Shown: positions 1-7,860 of the stretch, one piece after another
Position numbering within the stretch: position 1 is the first letter of the stretch
Layout: each line of letters begins with the position of its first letter
Source of the DNA: an uncultured Acidimicrobiales bacterium
GTDB taxonomy: Bacteria > Actinomycetota > Acidimicrobiia > Acidimicrobiales > SHLQ01
Length of the DNA: 51,512 nt
Assembly (NCBI GenBank): GCA_938038785.1
Contig: CALHTB010000009.1
Location: 1 to 51,512, forward strand
Reading direction: 5' to 3'
Position numbers and translations under genes: made by a program
The notes under the pieces: model-generated
The model's database searches: none
The model's input: only the letters and a program-made list of their open reading frames with translations
Told to the model about the DNA's origin: nothing

Positions 1-1
1 G

Positions 2-715
2 GCGCTCGGCGAACGCAAAGATCAGATCAACCACGTTGTGCGCGTCAGCTGCATGGGCGCTGATACCAACACGGCGTCCTACGACGCCGACACGCACTCG
101 TCTCGCGAGGGCGCCGCCATTCCGCTCATGCTCCAGCACTATTGGTGGGGCGAGAAGTCGCTCATCGACGCCGGCCTCGACGTCACCGTGCTGCGCAACA
201 ACTTCTTTATGAACCACCTGCTCAAGACCGACTGCGACAACATCGCCGCCGAAGGCTGGTTCACGAACCCACTCGGTAGCTCGCGCAACTCCTTTGTCGC
301 CACTCGCGACATTGCCGAAGCAGCAGCTGTGGTGCTCACCGAAGGTCCCGACAAGCATGGCGACAAGTTCTACGACATCACCGGACCTCAGCCGCAGTCG
401 ATGGTCGAAATCGCCGCCGACCTTGGCCGGGCCATGGGCAAAGAACTCCAATACCGAGCGCAGAGCATGGTCGACTTCGAGAACGATTTCGGCGCCACCC
501 GAGCCGAGTTCTTCGAATACCTCACCAACGGCTTCTACTGCCGCTGCAGCCCCGACTTCTACAACCTCACCGGCCACAAGCCCACGTCGTACTACGACTA
601 CCTCACCACCGAGGGGGCCTCGGGCGAGACCGGCCTCGACGAGCTGTGGCAGGGCAACCTGTGGAAGAAGGGCGAAGACGCCATGGCCGAAGCGGCCGAC
701 CTCAAAAGCGACTAA
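2..715 (+). CDS. NmrA-like NAD(P)-binding oxidoreductase, 5' end outside window
   Basis: The reading frame is open from base 2 with no start codon, so the gene begins upstream; 237 C-terminal residues are visible. Motifs fit the NmrA/SDR-like family: VRVSCMGAD at the end of a Rossmann strand, HYWWGEKSLIDAG (about residues 46-58 of the visible part), then TVLRNNFFMNHLL, the usual 'sGl.vTilRp..Fm.n' segment. The nucleotide-binding GxxGxxG must lie outside the window. Family members are NAD(P)-dependent reductases, isomerases or redox sensors, so the substrate cannot be named. A GTG at 38 could be mistaken for a start, but the protein frame clearly continues before it. A strong inverted repeat follows the stop. 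Confidence 0.8.
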   Translation, partial: ALGERKDQINHVVRVSCMGADTNTASYDADTHSSREGAAIPLMLQHYWWGEKSLIDAGLDVTVLRNNFFMNHLLKTDCDNIAAEGWFTNPLGSSRNSFVATRDIAEAAAVVLTEGPDKHGDKFYDITGPQPQSMVEIAADLGRAMGKELQYRAQSMVDFENDFGATRAEFFEYLTNGFYCRCSPDFYNLTGHKPTSYYDYLTTEGASGETGLDELWQGNLWKKGEDAMAEAADLKSD

Positions 716-720
716 AACTA

Positions 721-773
721 CGAATCTGTGGACTCTGACGCGCGATATTCGATCACCAGCGTCCACAGATTCG
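721..773. repeat. 13-bp perfect inverted repeat with 27-nt loop
   Basis: CGAATCTGTGGAC at 721-733 is the exact reverse complement of GTCCACAGATTCG at 761-773. It begins five bases after the oxidoreductase stop and ends 17 bases before the next start. There is no T-run after the right arm, so it is not a classical intrinsic terminator. It could be a terminator-like or mRNA-stabilising stem, or an operator for a dimeric regulator. Confidence 0.6.
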
Positions 774-790
774 CCAATTAGGATTGGACT

Positions 791-1186
791 ATGGCTGCTC
801 CACAGACCTCCCCCGACCTCGCTGCGTTTCTTGAACTCGAAACGGCGGTGTGGGAGGCAATGGTCTACGGAGATCAAGCCACCGATTCCAAAGCGCTGCA
901 CGAGAGCTTCGTCGGCCTCTACCCCACCGGGTTCTCGACCAAGGCCGACCATGTGGCCCAGCTCGACGACGGGCCAACCATTGTTGAGTATCTGATCGAA
1001 GAGGCCCGCCTGTTCGCCATCGCAGCCGACGCAGCTCTGCTGTGTTACCTCGCAACCTATTTGCGAACTGGTGAAGGAGCCGTCACCGAGCAGATGTACG
1101 TGAGCTCGCTGTGGCAACGCATCGACGGCACATGGGTCAATACCTTTAGCCAAGACACCCCCGCAAGCGGTGTGCGCCTGCCATAA
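791..1186 (+). CDS. DUF4440 / SnoaL-like (NTF2 fold) protein
   Basis: A 131-residue protein with an ATG start. The C-terminal pattern YVSSLWQRIDGTWVNTFSQD is typical of DUF4440 proteins, small NTF2-fold domains with a central pocket. The N-terminal LELETAVWEAMVYGD helix also fits. No catalytic residues can be assigned, and the family ranges from isomerases to stress-related proteins of unknown role. It ends six bases before the LOG-family gene, so the two are probably co-transcribed. The function is unknown. Confidence 0.75.
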   Translation: MAAPQTSPDLAAFLELETAVWEAMVYGDQATDSKALHESFVGLYPTGFSTKADHVAQLDDGPTIVEYLIEEARLFAIAADAALLCYLATYLRTGEGAVTEQMYVSSLWQRIDGTWVNTFSQDTPASGVRLP

Positions 1187-1192
1187 TTTGGT

Positions 1193-2233
1193 GTGGACAA
1201 ACTTCCCCGTTATCGCACCGGCAAACCAAAGCTCGACGAAGCAATTTCTGACCTCGTCGACGAAGCAAGGCTTCGAGGTGACACCGACCTCACCTTCGAA
1301 ATGATCGTTACGGCGCTTCGCCTCGGTCTCGAAGACGCTGAGCGCGGCGACCTCAAACTTGTGAACGCCGCGCTCAAAGAGCTGCGTTACTCGTTCCATG
1401 TGTTTGGCCCATACCGGGGCATCCCGAAGTGCACCATCTTCGGCTCGGCTCGCATCAAATCCGGTCAGCCTGCGTACGAGGCAGCTAAGCAGCTGGGCAA
1501 GGCCATGGCCGACCGAGACTGGATGGTGATGACCGGCGCCGGACCCGGAATCATGGCAGCTGGCCTAGAAGGCGCCGGTTCGGAGAATTCGTTCGGTATC
1601 AATATCGAATTGCCGTTCGAGGCTTCAGCGAACGAGTTCATTGCCGAAGACCCAAAACTGATCAACTTCCGCTACTTCTTCACCCGCAAAGTGACCTTCA
1701 TGAAGGAATCGACCGGCTACGCCATGCTGCCAGGCGGTTTCGGCACGATGGACGAGGCATTCGAGCTGTTAACGCTGATGCAGACGGGCAAGACACACCT
1801 AACACCAGTGGTGCTGCTCGATCCTGAAGGTTCGACCTACTGGGACCGGTGGGACGACTTCGTCCGGGCCGAGCTGCTTGGCGCCGGGTTGATCTCCGAA
1901 GCCGACATGAACCTGTTCATGATCACGAGCTCAGTTGAAGAAGCCGCAAACGAGATGACCCGCTTCTACAAGACGTACCACTCGTCCCGAGCGGTCGGTC
2001 AGCGGCTCATTCTTCGCCTGAAGCGCGAAATCAGCAATGACGAGCTTGCGAGCCTGAACGCCGAGTACGGCGACATCATCGAAGATGGCGCGATTGAGCG
2101 AATCGATGCGACCGACTCAGAGGTGCGCGATGATGACAACCTTGAGCTGCATCGCATTGCGTTTCGCTTCGACCGCCACGGTCACGCCCGCCTACGCATG
2201 ATGATCGACAACCTCAACGACGGGACCGAGTAG
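1193..2233 (+). CDS. LOG family (lysine-decarboxylase-like Rossmann) protein
   Basis: A 346-residue protein starting at GTG 1193. Core LOG-family motifs are GAGPGIM (115-121), FTRKVTF (163-169, Arg and Lys of the phosphoribohydrolase site) and PGGFGTMDE (180-188, the family signature with its catalytic Glu). LOG proteins hydrolyse nucleoside 5'-monophosphates to base and ribose 5-phosphate, for example in cytokinin activation; the older lysine decarboxylase name is misleading. At 346 residues it exceeds the minimal LOG (about 190), with an N-terminal helical extension of about 80 residues and a charged C-terminal extension of about 90, so its substrate may differ. It probably shares a transcript with the DUF4440 gene. 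Confidence 0.85.
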   Translation: MDKLPRYRTGKPKLDEAISDLVDEARLRGDTDLTFEMIVTALRLGLEDAERGDLKLVNAALKELRYSFHVFGPYRGIPKCTIFGSARIKSGQPAYEAAKQLGKAMADRDWMVMTGAGPGIMAAGLEGAGSENSFGINIELPFEASANEFIAEDPKLINFRYFFTRKVTFMKESTGYAMLPGGFGTMDEAFELLTLMQTGKTHLTPVVLLDPEGSTYWDRWDDFVRAELLGAGLISEADMNLFMITSSVEEAANEMTRFYKTYHSSRAVGQRLILRLKREISNDELASLNAEYGDIIEDGAIERIDATDSEVRDDDNLELHRIAFRFDRHGHARLRMMIDNLNDGTE

Positions 2234-2288
2234 TCCCTAGCCCTGCCGCCGGAGAGCGCTGTCGGACCAGATGAGTCAGCCACCGCCT

Positions 2289-2335
2289 CAGGCGTAAAGC
2301 CTGCGTGGGGTTTGAACGTTCTCCCTGAAAGGGAG
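2289..2335. terminator. Paired small hairpins between convergent genes
   Basis: CAGGC-GTAAA-GCCTG (2289-2303) and CTCCCT-GAA-AGGGAG (2321-2335) lie in the 111-bp gap between the LOG gene and the convergent 62-residue gene. The stems are short and lack a T-run, so termination in either direction is only a suggestion. Confidence 0.3.
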
Positions 2336-2344
2336 TGGCAGCGA

Positions 2345-2533
2345 CTAGATCCGTCGGAGTTCGTTGGCGGCCTTTTCGATTGCGCGTCGAGCCTTACCGA
2401 GTTGACGCTCTTCGTTGCCGTAGGTTTCTGCTTCGCCCTCGATCGAGGCGCGGAGTCGGTCCATGCCAAGATCGGCAATTTCTTCGCCGATCGATTCGAG
2501 CCGTTCGATGAGGTGATCGTAGGTTCCGGTCAT
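2345..2533 (-). CDS. Small conserved-looking helical protein, 62 aa
   Basis: I chose the ATG at 2533. The frame is open further upstream, but that part is low in secondary structure and would overlap the divergent gene. The protein starts MTGTYDHLIERLESIGEEI, is highly charged and predicted almost entirely helical (heptad-like Leu/Ile spacing), and ends AIEKAANELRRI. No Cys, membrane segment or signal is visible. Helical proteins of this size are common in actinobacteria without a known role. It is divergent from the cysteine-rich gene, 22 bp away, so they share a very short promoter region. I do not recognise a function. Confidence 0.6.
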   Translation of the reverse strand: MTGTYDHLIERLESIGEEIADLGMDRLRASIEGEAETYGNEERQLGKARRAIEKAANELRRI

Positions 2534-2555
2534 GGACAGATCGTAGTATTGGAGT

Positions 2556-3353
2556 GTGACAGCAACCCCGACCACCCCTTCTACGACTGGAGCTGGCAAG
2601 CCCGGCACCGAATGGGTGTCGTTCCTCGATGATGAGGGTGAGTCGTGGCTCTTTGACCTGTCGTACTTCCGATCTAACTGGAACTGCATCTACGGAAACG
2701 GCTGCGCCGGCATTGAAGCAGAACCCGATGTCGATGGACATCGCGGCTGCTGTAGCTACGGAGCGCACTTCGCCGACGAGGCCGACGTGGTGCGGGTAAT
2801 GGAGGTTGCAGCGGCGCTTCCCGCCGACGTGTGGCAACACCACAACCAACGCCCGAGCCTTACCGGCGACCGCGCCAGTGATCTTGATGCGCTCGTCGAT
2901 GCACTGACCACCGTCGATGACGATGGAGACCGGGTGACCCGCGTGGTTGATGGTGCTTGCGTTTTTCAGAACTCACCCGGCTCAGCAACTGGGCCAGGCT
3001 GTGCGATCCACTTTGCGGCCCAGGCGGCCGAACTCGATCCGCTCGAATGGAAGCCTGAAGTGTGCTGGCAACTACCGATCCGAGTCGAACATCACCTAGA
3101 CGACAACGATCACTCGACCCACCTGGTTCGCCAGTGGACGCGCGCCGATTGGGGCGAGGCTGGCGACGACCTTGGCTGGTGGTGCGCAGAGGCGCCTGAG
3201 GCCTATGTGGGCAACGACAGCGTTGCGGTGTACCTACGGGCCGAAATCGCTGCGCTAGCGGGTGACGGGGTTGCTGATGCCCTTATCGAGCACGTGCAAG
3301 GTGGCGGAACGACGGTGGAGCTGCCGTTACCAACACGGCGTCCAACGAGCTAG
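2556..3353 (+). CDS. Cysteine-rich protein, YkgJ/DUF3109-like
   Basis: A 265-residue protein from GTG 2556. It has several Cys clusters: C44 and C50 (NCIYGNGC), the pair C65-C66 (GHRGCCSYG), then a later GACVF...GPGCAIHFAA...PEVCWQLPI segment. The order Cys/CC/'C.lh.a....p..C..fPl' resembles the YkgJ and DUF3109 zinc- or iron-binding proteins, but I cannot confirm family membership. No signal peptide or membrane segment is visible, so it is probably cytosolic. It ends seven bases before the stop of a convergent gene. A metal-site protein of unknown partner is the most that can be said. Confidence 0.65.
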   Translation: MTATPTTPSTTGAGKPGTEWVSFLDDEGESWLFDLSYFRSNWNCIYGNGCAGIEAEPDVDGHRGCCSYGAHFADEADVVRVMEVAAALPADVWQHHNQRPSLTGDRASDLDALVDALTTVDDDGDRVTRVVDGACVFQNSPGSATGPGCAIHFAAQAAELDPLEWKPEVCWQLPIRVEHHLDDNDHSTHLVRQWTRADWGEAGDDLGWWCAEAPEAYVGNDSVAVYLRAEIAALAGDGVADALIEHVQGGGTTVELPLPTRRPTS

Positions 3354-3360
3354 CGGTTCG

Positions 3361-3651
3361 CTAAGACGCGGCGTCTTCCACTTCGTCGATGTCAGCATCG
3401 ACGGTCTCAGCTGGCTCTTCGTCGGCCTCAGAACTGTCGTCGTCAGCCTCGACTTCGTCGGCATTGGCGGCGCTAGCTTCAGACTGCTTATTGTCCCATT
3501 CCTCGGCCATATCGGCCCAGGCATCGTGTTCGGGCTTGTGCTCGCCCTCAGGTGCGTCAGAAATATCTTCAAAGAGGTCAGCGAGATCTACTTCGTGCGA
3601 ACGCTTAAGTGCACGTGCTTCTTCAAACCGACGATGGCGACCCTTTTTCAT
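3361..3651 (-). CDS. Small acidic protein with basic N-terminus
   Basis: A 96-residue protein. The first 17 residues (MKKGRHRRFEEARALKR) are strongly basic; the rest, especially residues 60-96, is extremely acidic (long Asp/Glu/Ala runs) and probably disordered. The start is preceded by an AGGGAGG-type ribosome site on the minus strand (3658-3664 region). It lies 42 bp downstream of the RNase D gene on the same strand, so it is probably the last gene of that operon. The charge-split design could bind RNA or basic protein partners, but that is inference and the function is unknown. Confidence 0.65.
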   Translation of the reverse strand: MKKGRHRRFEEARALKRSHEVDLADLFEDISDAPEGEHKPEHDAWADMAEEWDNKQSEASAANADEVEADDDSSEADEEPAETVDADIDEVEDAAS

Positions 3652-3693
3652 TGGAAGGGACCTCCCTTTTTACGACTGCAATAGCTCTCAAGC

Positions 3694-4875
3694 TTAGCTG
3701 GTTGGCCCAGGAACTCGCACTCGGGAGCGCTCTTCGAGCACCAAACCGCCGTCTCCATCGAACGCAAGCGCCGCTTCGCCGCTCATAAGGCGCCGAATTG
3801 GCTCGCCCGCAAGTTCTGCCCTCCAACCAACCGAAAGACGAGCGTCGTCATCTCCGCGCACAAGGGCTTCGATGTCGGCCCGGGTGCCCAGCAGCGCAGA
3901 GTCGATCTGCAATTCTCGTGAGAGTTGCGCCACCCACGCAGCCACCAGGGCAACCGCAGGTCGCAGGTCAGGGCGTGCTTCTCGCTTTGGTGTTCCGCTG
4001 CGAGGCGGCGGAGGTAGGTCTTGGCCTTCCTTGACCAAGCGAAGAATGGTCTCGCCCCCTTCACCTCGCGCCAAGCGGTCGTCGACACCGCGTACTTTGC
4101 GTAGTTGGTCGGCGGTCTTGGGTTGTCGTTGCGCAATGCCAACGAGCGCCAGGTCCGACAAGATGAATCGAACCGGTTGATCGAGGTCGGCTGCCTTGTT
4201 CTCTCGCCAACTCGCAAGGGCACGTGCTGCGCCGAGAGATCCGCCCTTGAGCTGGCGCACGGCTTTGATCCGACGCCATGCCTCTTCAGGATCGCGCCGG
4301 CCGCGGGGAATTTGCCGAAGTTCTTCGCATTCGTCTTCGGCCCATTGCAGGCGGCCTCGGGACTCGAGGTCGGCAACGATGTGTGATCGCAGTTCGAGTA
4401 GGTGGAGGACATCGCTTGCGGCGTAGTCGAGTTGGTCGGTCGTGAGCGGGCGGGCCAACCAGTCGGTGAGGCGAGAGGTTTTGGGTAGCGAAATGTGCAG
4501 GACCCGGTCGTGGAGGGCGGCCAGCGAAGGAGTTGACAGCCCGGTAAACCCGGCGGCGAGCTGGGTATCAAAGATCTTCGTTGGGATGGCGTTTGCCCAG
4601 TGCAAAAAGACTTCGAGGTCTTGGCTGGCAGCGTGTAGGACCGCAACCGAATCAGAATGGAGAAGATCGGCAAGGGGTTCGGGCTGGACCACGAGTGGGT
4701 CGATTAGTGCGATTTCGCTGCCGTTGTTGATCTGGATTAGCGCCACCCGGGGAAAGTAGGAGCGCTCGCGATGGAACTCGGTGTCTATTGCGTAGACCCC
4801 AACGTCGATCGAACGGTCGACAAAGGCTCGGAACTCGTGATCGGTCTCGATCACTGAGTACTCCGAGCTACTCAC
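3694..4875 (-). CDS. rnd: Ribonuclease D (DEDDy 3'-5' exonuclease with HRDC)
   Basis: A 393-residue protein. The DEDD exonuclease set is complete: D31 and E33 in AIDTEF, D86 in HAASQDLEV, and Y151...D155 in YAASD, which makes it the DEDDy class. An HRDC domain follows at about 195-290 and a further helical, HRDC-like region lies to about 385. RNase D trims 3' ends of tRNAs and other structured RNAs. The start is GTG at 4875, overlapping the stop of the upstream mobA-rhodanese gene in a GTGA junction, so translation is probably coupled. Confidence 0.92.
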   Translation of the reverse strand: MSSSEYSVIETDHEFRAFVDRSIDVGVYAIDTEFHRERSYFPRVALIQINNGSEIALIDPLVVQPEPLADLLHSDSVAVLHAASQDLEVFLHWANAIPTKIFDTQLAAGFTGLSTPSLAALHDRVLHISLPKTSRLTDWLARPLTTDQLDYAASDVLHLLELRSHIVADLESRGRLQWAEDECEELRQIPRGRRDPEEAWRRIKAVRQLKGGSLGAARALASWRENKAADLDQPVRFILSDLALVGIAQRQPKTADQLRKVRGVDDRLARGEGGETILRLVKEGQDLPPPPRSGTPKREARPDLRPAVALVAAWVAQLSRELQIDSALLGTRADIEALVRGDDDARLSVGWRAELAGEPIRRLMSGEAALAFDGDGGLVLEERSRVRVPGPTS

Positions 4876-5867
4876 TCTGGCGTGTTTCCGGTCGTGCTTG
4901 GATAGCCGGCTTCAACCCACGCCAACGTGCCACCGGCAATGTTGGTGACGTCGTAGCCCAACGGCGAGAGGGCTTCACAAGCGGTCATCGAACGGGCACC
5001 TGATCTACAGATGATGTGGATTGGCCCTGCTGGCAGCTCGTCCTTGCGATCCACAACTTCACCAAGCGGGATCAGGACGGCTCCCGTGGCGTGGACCTCT
5101 TCGTACTCGTGCGGTTCGCGGACGTCGATGAGCGTAATTGGACTGTCAGATTCGGCGAGTGCCGCCAATGCATCGACAGCGATTTCAGGGATATGCACCT
5201 GCCGATCGTAACCGCCCCCGGGACGCTGTGGACGCTGAATGTGGTTTTTCACAAAGTCGGCCACATCCTGTGGTGTATCAAGATCGGTGACGTGACGAAT
5301 CTGCGAGCTGACGACCGCGGTTACTCGAAGGTTCGCGACCCCTTCCCACATCGACCTTGTGCCCGATTCAAAGACGGTTTCGAGCGCTTCGAGGCATCGC
5401 CGATTCCAGACCGCGATGTGCCACTGGAACCGGCCGTCGACAAGCGGTACGCACACGTCTGCATCCGTCGCCCGTGCCTCGCACACCAGGTGTTGTAGAT
5501 GTTCGGTGTGCAGACGCGGAAGGTCGCAGGCCACGATCAGCACCCGATCGGCTGTGGCCGAACGAAGAGCGGTGATCACTCCCCCGAGTGGCCCCTGGCC
5601 AACGAACGCATCTCGAACGTGGGTCACTTTCTGAGTGTGCGTGCCCACGAGCTCGGTGAGGTCACTGTCGCCACCAACGATCGTTACCGCACCGTTGCCG
5701 ACTGGCGCTACTGCCTGAGCAACCCTCGTCAACAGCGCTATGCCGTCGACGAGCATTCGGGCCTTGTCCTGACCCATGCGGCTACTCGAGCCACCGGCGA
5801 GGACCATCACGTCCACCTGAGCGACATTCACGTGATTCGCCAGGACCGAGGCCCTATCTGCGGCCAT
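4872..5867 (-). CDS. mobA: MobA nucleotidyltransferase fused to rhodanese
   Basis: A 331-residue fusion. Residues 20-205 are a molybdenum cofactor guanylyltransferase: LAGGSSSRMGQDKA (23-36) is the GTP-binding signature, QGPLGGV (91-97) and ACDLPRL (113-119) follow, and Asp114 would bind the metal. Residues about 226-325 are a rhodanese domain with the active loop CRSGARS (287-293, Cys287). The Gly/Pro-rich stretch near 211-222 links them. MobA joins GMP to molybdopterin to make the guanine dinucleotide cofactor. The rhodanese could pass persulfide sulfur to the cofactor, which is inference. The ATG at 5867 is used; an in-frame GTG lies a few codons downstream. The likely client is the oxidoreductase at 48.5 kb. 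Confidence 0.88.
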   Translation of the reverse strand: MAADRASVLANHVNVAQVDVMVLAGGSSSRMGQDKARMLVDGIALLTRVAQAVAPVGNGAVTIVGGDSDLTELVGTHTQKVTHVRDAFVGQGPLGGVITALRSATADRVLIVACDLPRLHTEHLQHLVCEARATDADVCVPLVDGRFQWHIAVWNRRCLEALETVFESGTRSMWEGVANLRVTAVVSSQIRHVTDLDTPQDVADFVKNHIQRPQRPGGGYDRQVHIPEIAVDALAALAESDSPITLIDVREPHEYEEVHATGAVLIPLGEVVDRKDELPAGPIHIICRSGARSMTACEALSPLGYDVTNIAGGTLAWVEAGYPSTTGNTPE

Positions 5868-5875
5868 CTGTAGGG

Positions 5876-6319
5876 TTAGCCGTCCGACGGCGGTGGCCAG
5901 CTTGGCTCGAGCTGGCGCAAAAAGAGGGCACAGCGTTCGGCTTCGTCGGCCTCGCCAATGGAATCAGCCCGTTGCTGGAGGCCATCGAGGCAGCGCAGAA
6001 ACGGTCGGTTCGTTGGATGTTCCCACTTGACGTAGCCGCTGCCACGCCAGCCGTTCTGTCGAAGGGCATCGAGGCCACGGTGGTAGCCAATGCGGTAGTA
6101 GGCGTAGGACTCGATGGTGTCTCGACCAGCATCGCCAAGTGCCGCCCACGCGCTGAGCGAGCGAGGGAAATCCTCGGCAACCGACGCGAGCGCGGTTCGC
6201 TGGGCGTCTCCACTTAGTGTTGCTGCGTCGGCGAGCCGGCTGTCGACCACTGGATCTTCGGCGGGTAGCACGGTCTGTGGAATGCCTGAACCGCCAAAAC
6301 GTACGCTGTGTTCGCTCAT
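5876..6319 (-). CDS. DUF3151 family protein
   Basis: A 147-residue protein. The central pattern (YAYYRIGYHRGLDALRQNGW, residues about 72-91) and the C-terminal GEADEAERCALFLRQLE match DUF3151, a soluble, mostly helical family widespread in actinobacteria whose function is unknown. It follows pyruvate kinase with a one-base TAATG overlap and precedes mobA-rhodanese by eight bases, so pyruvate kinase, DUF3151, mobA, rnd and the acidic protein look like one transcript. The TPR-like helical repeats (SLSAWAALGDA) could bind peptides, but that is a guess. Confidence 0.88.
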   Translation of the reverse strand: MSEHSVRFGGSGIPQTVLPAEDPVVDSRLADAATLSGDAQRTALASVAEDFPRSLSAWAALGDAGRDTIESYAYYRIGYHRGLDALRQNGWRGSGYVKWEHPTNRPFLRCLDGLQQRADSIGEADEAERCALFLRQLEPSWPPPSDG

Positions 6320-7743
6320 TATGGGGCCACCACGATTCGTAGGTTGTTTGTAACTTTCGCGCCGATTCCGTCGCCGCCAAGAAGGGCAACTTGATCCCCC
6401 GAGCGTACGTGGCCCTCAGCTACAGCGACCTTGACGGCCTCGGCCATCATCTCTTCGCGGGTGCCCGCGGTTGGTAGGTATACCGGCGTGGTGCCCCAGC
6501 TCATCGAGAGCTGATTGAGGGTTCGCGTGTCGGTGGTCAAACCAAGAATCATCGCTTCGGGACGGAACCTGGCCATCTGGCGCACGGTGAAGCCAGTACC
6601 CGAGATACACAGCACTGCGGCCACGTCGAGCTCTCGAACCGCTCGCCACGCAGCGACGGTCATCGCGTCGGTAACCTCGCGGCCAGACCCTTCGTCTGCG
6701 GTCATCCGAAGCGCCGTGACATTGCGGGCCCATGCCTCGTGGTCGAACACTTCGTCGGCCTTGCGGGCAATGCGGCCCATCGTGCGAACCACGTTGATCG
6801 GGTCGACCCCAACAGCGGTTTCACCCGACAGCATCACTGCGCTAGTGCCATCCCACACCGCGTTCGCCACATCGGAGGCCTCGGCACGAGTTGGGGCTGG
6901 CGCGGTGATCATCGATTCGAGCATTTGGGTTGCGGTGATGACCGGCTTTCCGCCAGCAATGCACCGCTGAATGATCTGCTTTTGGGTAATCGGGAGATCT
7001 TCGATAGGCAACTCGTTGCCAAGGTCGCCTCGGGCAACCATGATGGCGCCGGACGCTTCGATAATTCCCTCGAGATTTTCGATCGCGGCTCGGGTTTCGA
7101 TCTTGGCGACGAGTAGCGGGCCACGAGGATGCGGTTCGGTGCCAACGCGGCGCATGTCGTGGGCAGACTTCACAAAGCTGATCGCGACCATGTCGACGCC
7201 AACCTCGACGAAAGCATCGAGAAGCTTCAAATCGTGCGGTGTGGGCGTCGACATGGACAGCTTGTCAGCAGGTACGTGCACTCCGGGTTGGCCTGTGAGC
7301 GTTCCGGCATGCACTACTTCGGCCTGGAGTGCGTCGTTTTCGACGTCGCGGACTTCGAGCACCATACGGCCATCGCCAATGACGACGCGGTCGCCGACAA
7401 CGAAGCTCGAGACGATGTCTGGGTAGTCAACTTCGACGACCTTGCGGCTCGACGCGGTTGTGCCGGCGACGATCTTGACCTTGTCGCCGTTCGCGAAAGG
7501 TGTTTCTTCGCTGAACTTCGCCACACGAACCTTCGGCCCTGGGAGATCGGCCAAGATACCGACGTGACGACCTTCTTCAGCTGCAATCCTGCGCACGGCG
7601 TTGTAGCGCTCCATGCCCTCATCGACCGAGCCATGGGAGAGGTTCACTCGGGCGACATCAACCCCGGCGCGAATGATGCCACGGAGCACCGAATCGTCGT
7701 CTGTGGCGGGTCCGAGGCTGGCAACGAGCTTTGTCCTACGCAT
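6319..7743 (-). CDS. pyk: Pyruvate kinase
   Basis: A 474-residue protein. RTKLVASLGPA opens the barrel at once, with ARVNLSHG binding K+/ADP, ILADLPGPKVRV leading into the B domain, and VAKIETRAAIENLEGI and MVARGDLGNELP forming the metal/substrate site. GKPVITATQMLESM completes the signature. The C-domain is full length. The enzyme transfers phosphate from phosphoenolpyruvate to ADP in glycolysis. I chose the ATG at 7743; a TTG three codons upstream is possible but less likely. It leads the minus-strand run with DUF3151, mobA and rnd. Confidence 0.96.
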   Translation of the reverse strand: MRRTKLVASLGPATDDDSVLRGIIRAGVDVARVNLSHGSVDEGMERYNAVRRIAAEEGRHVGILADLPGPKVRVAKFSEETPFANGDKVKIVAGTTASSRKVVEVDYPDIVSSFVVGDRVVIGDGRMVLEVRDVENDALQAEVVHAGTLTGQPGVHVPADKLSMSTPTPHDLKLLDAFVEVGVDMVAISFVKSAHDMRRVGTEPHPRGPLLVAKIETRAAIENLEGIIEASGAIMVARGDLGNELPIEDLPITQKQIIQRCIAGGKPVITATQMLESMITAPAPTRAEASDVANAVWDGTSAVMLSGETAVGVDPINVVRTMGRIARKADEVFDHEAWARNVTALRMTADEGSGREVTDAMTVAAWRAVRELDVAAVLCISGTGFTVRQMARFRPEAMILGLTTDTRTLNQLSMSWGTTPVYLPTAGTREEMMAEAVKVAVAEGHVRSGDQVALLGGDGIGAKVTNNLRIVVAP

Positions 7744-7848
7744 AACTTCCAAGGCTAGTGCCGCCTCTCGCGGCCATGCGCCACGCTAGGTGGCTTCTCG
7801 TGATGTGACAGTGGCCAAGCATCTCTGCCTGCGATAGCGGTTCGGTCG

Positions 7849-7854
7849 TAGAGT
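7849..7854 (+). promoter_or_regulatory. Possible -10 element, leaderless start of glycerophosphodiesterase
   Basis: TAGAGT lies six bases before the GTG at 7861, about the distance expected between a -10 box and a transcript that begins at the start codon. No Shine-Dalgarno sequence is seen. Leaderless transcripts are common in actinobacteria. No convincing -35 is visible, so this is a weak call. Confidence 0.3.
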
Positions 7855-7860
7855 TAGGGC

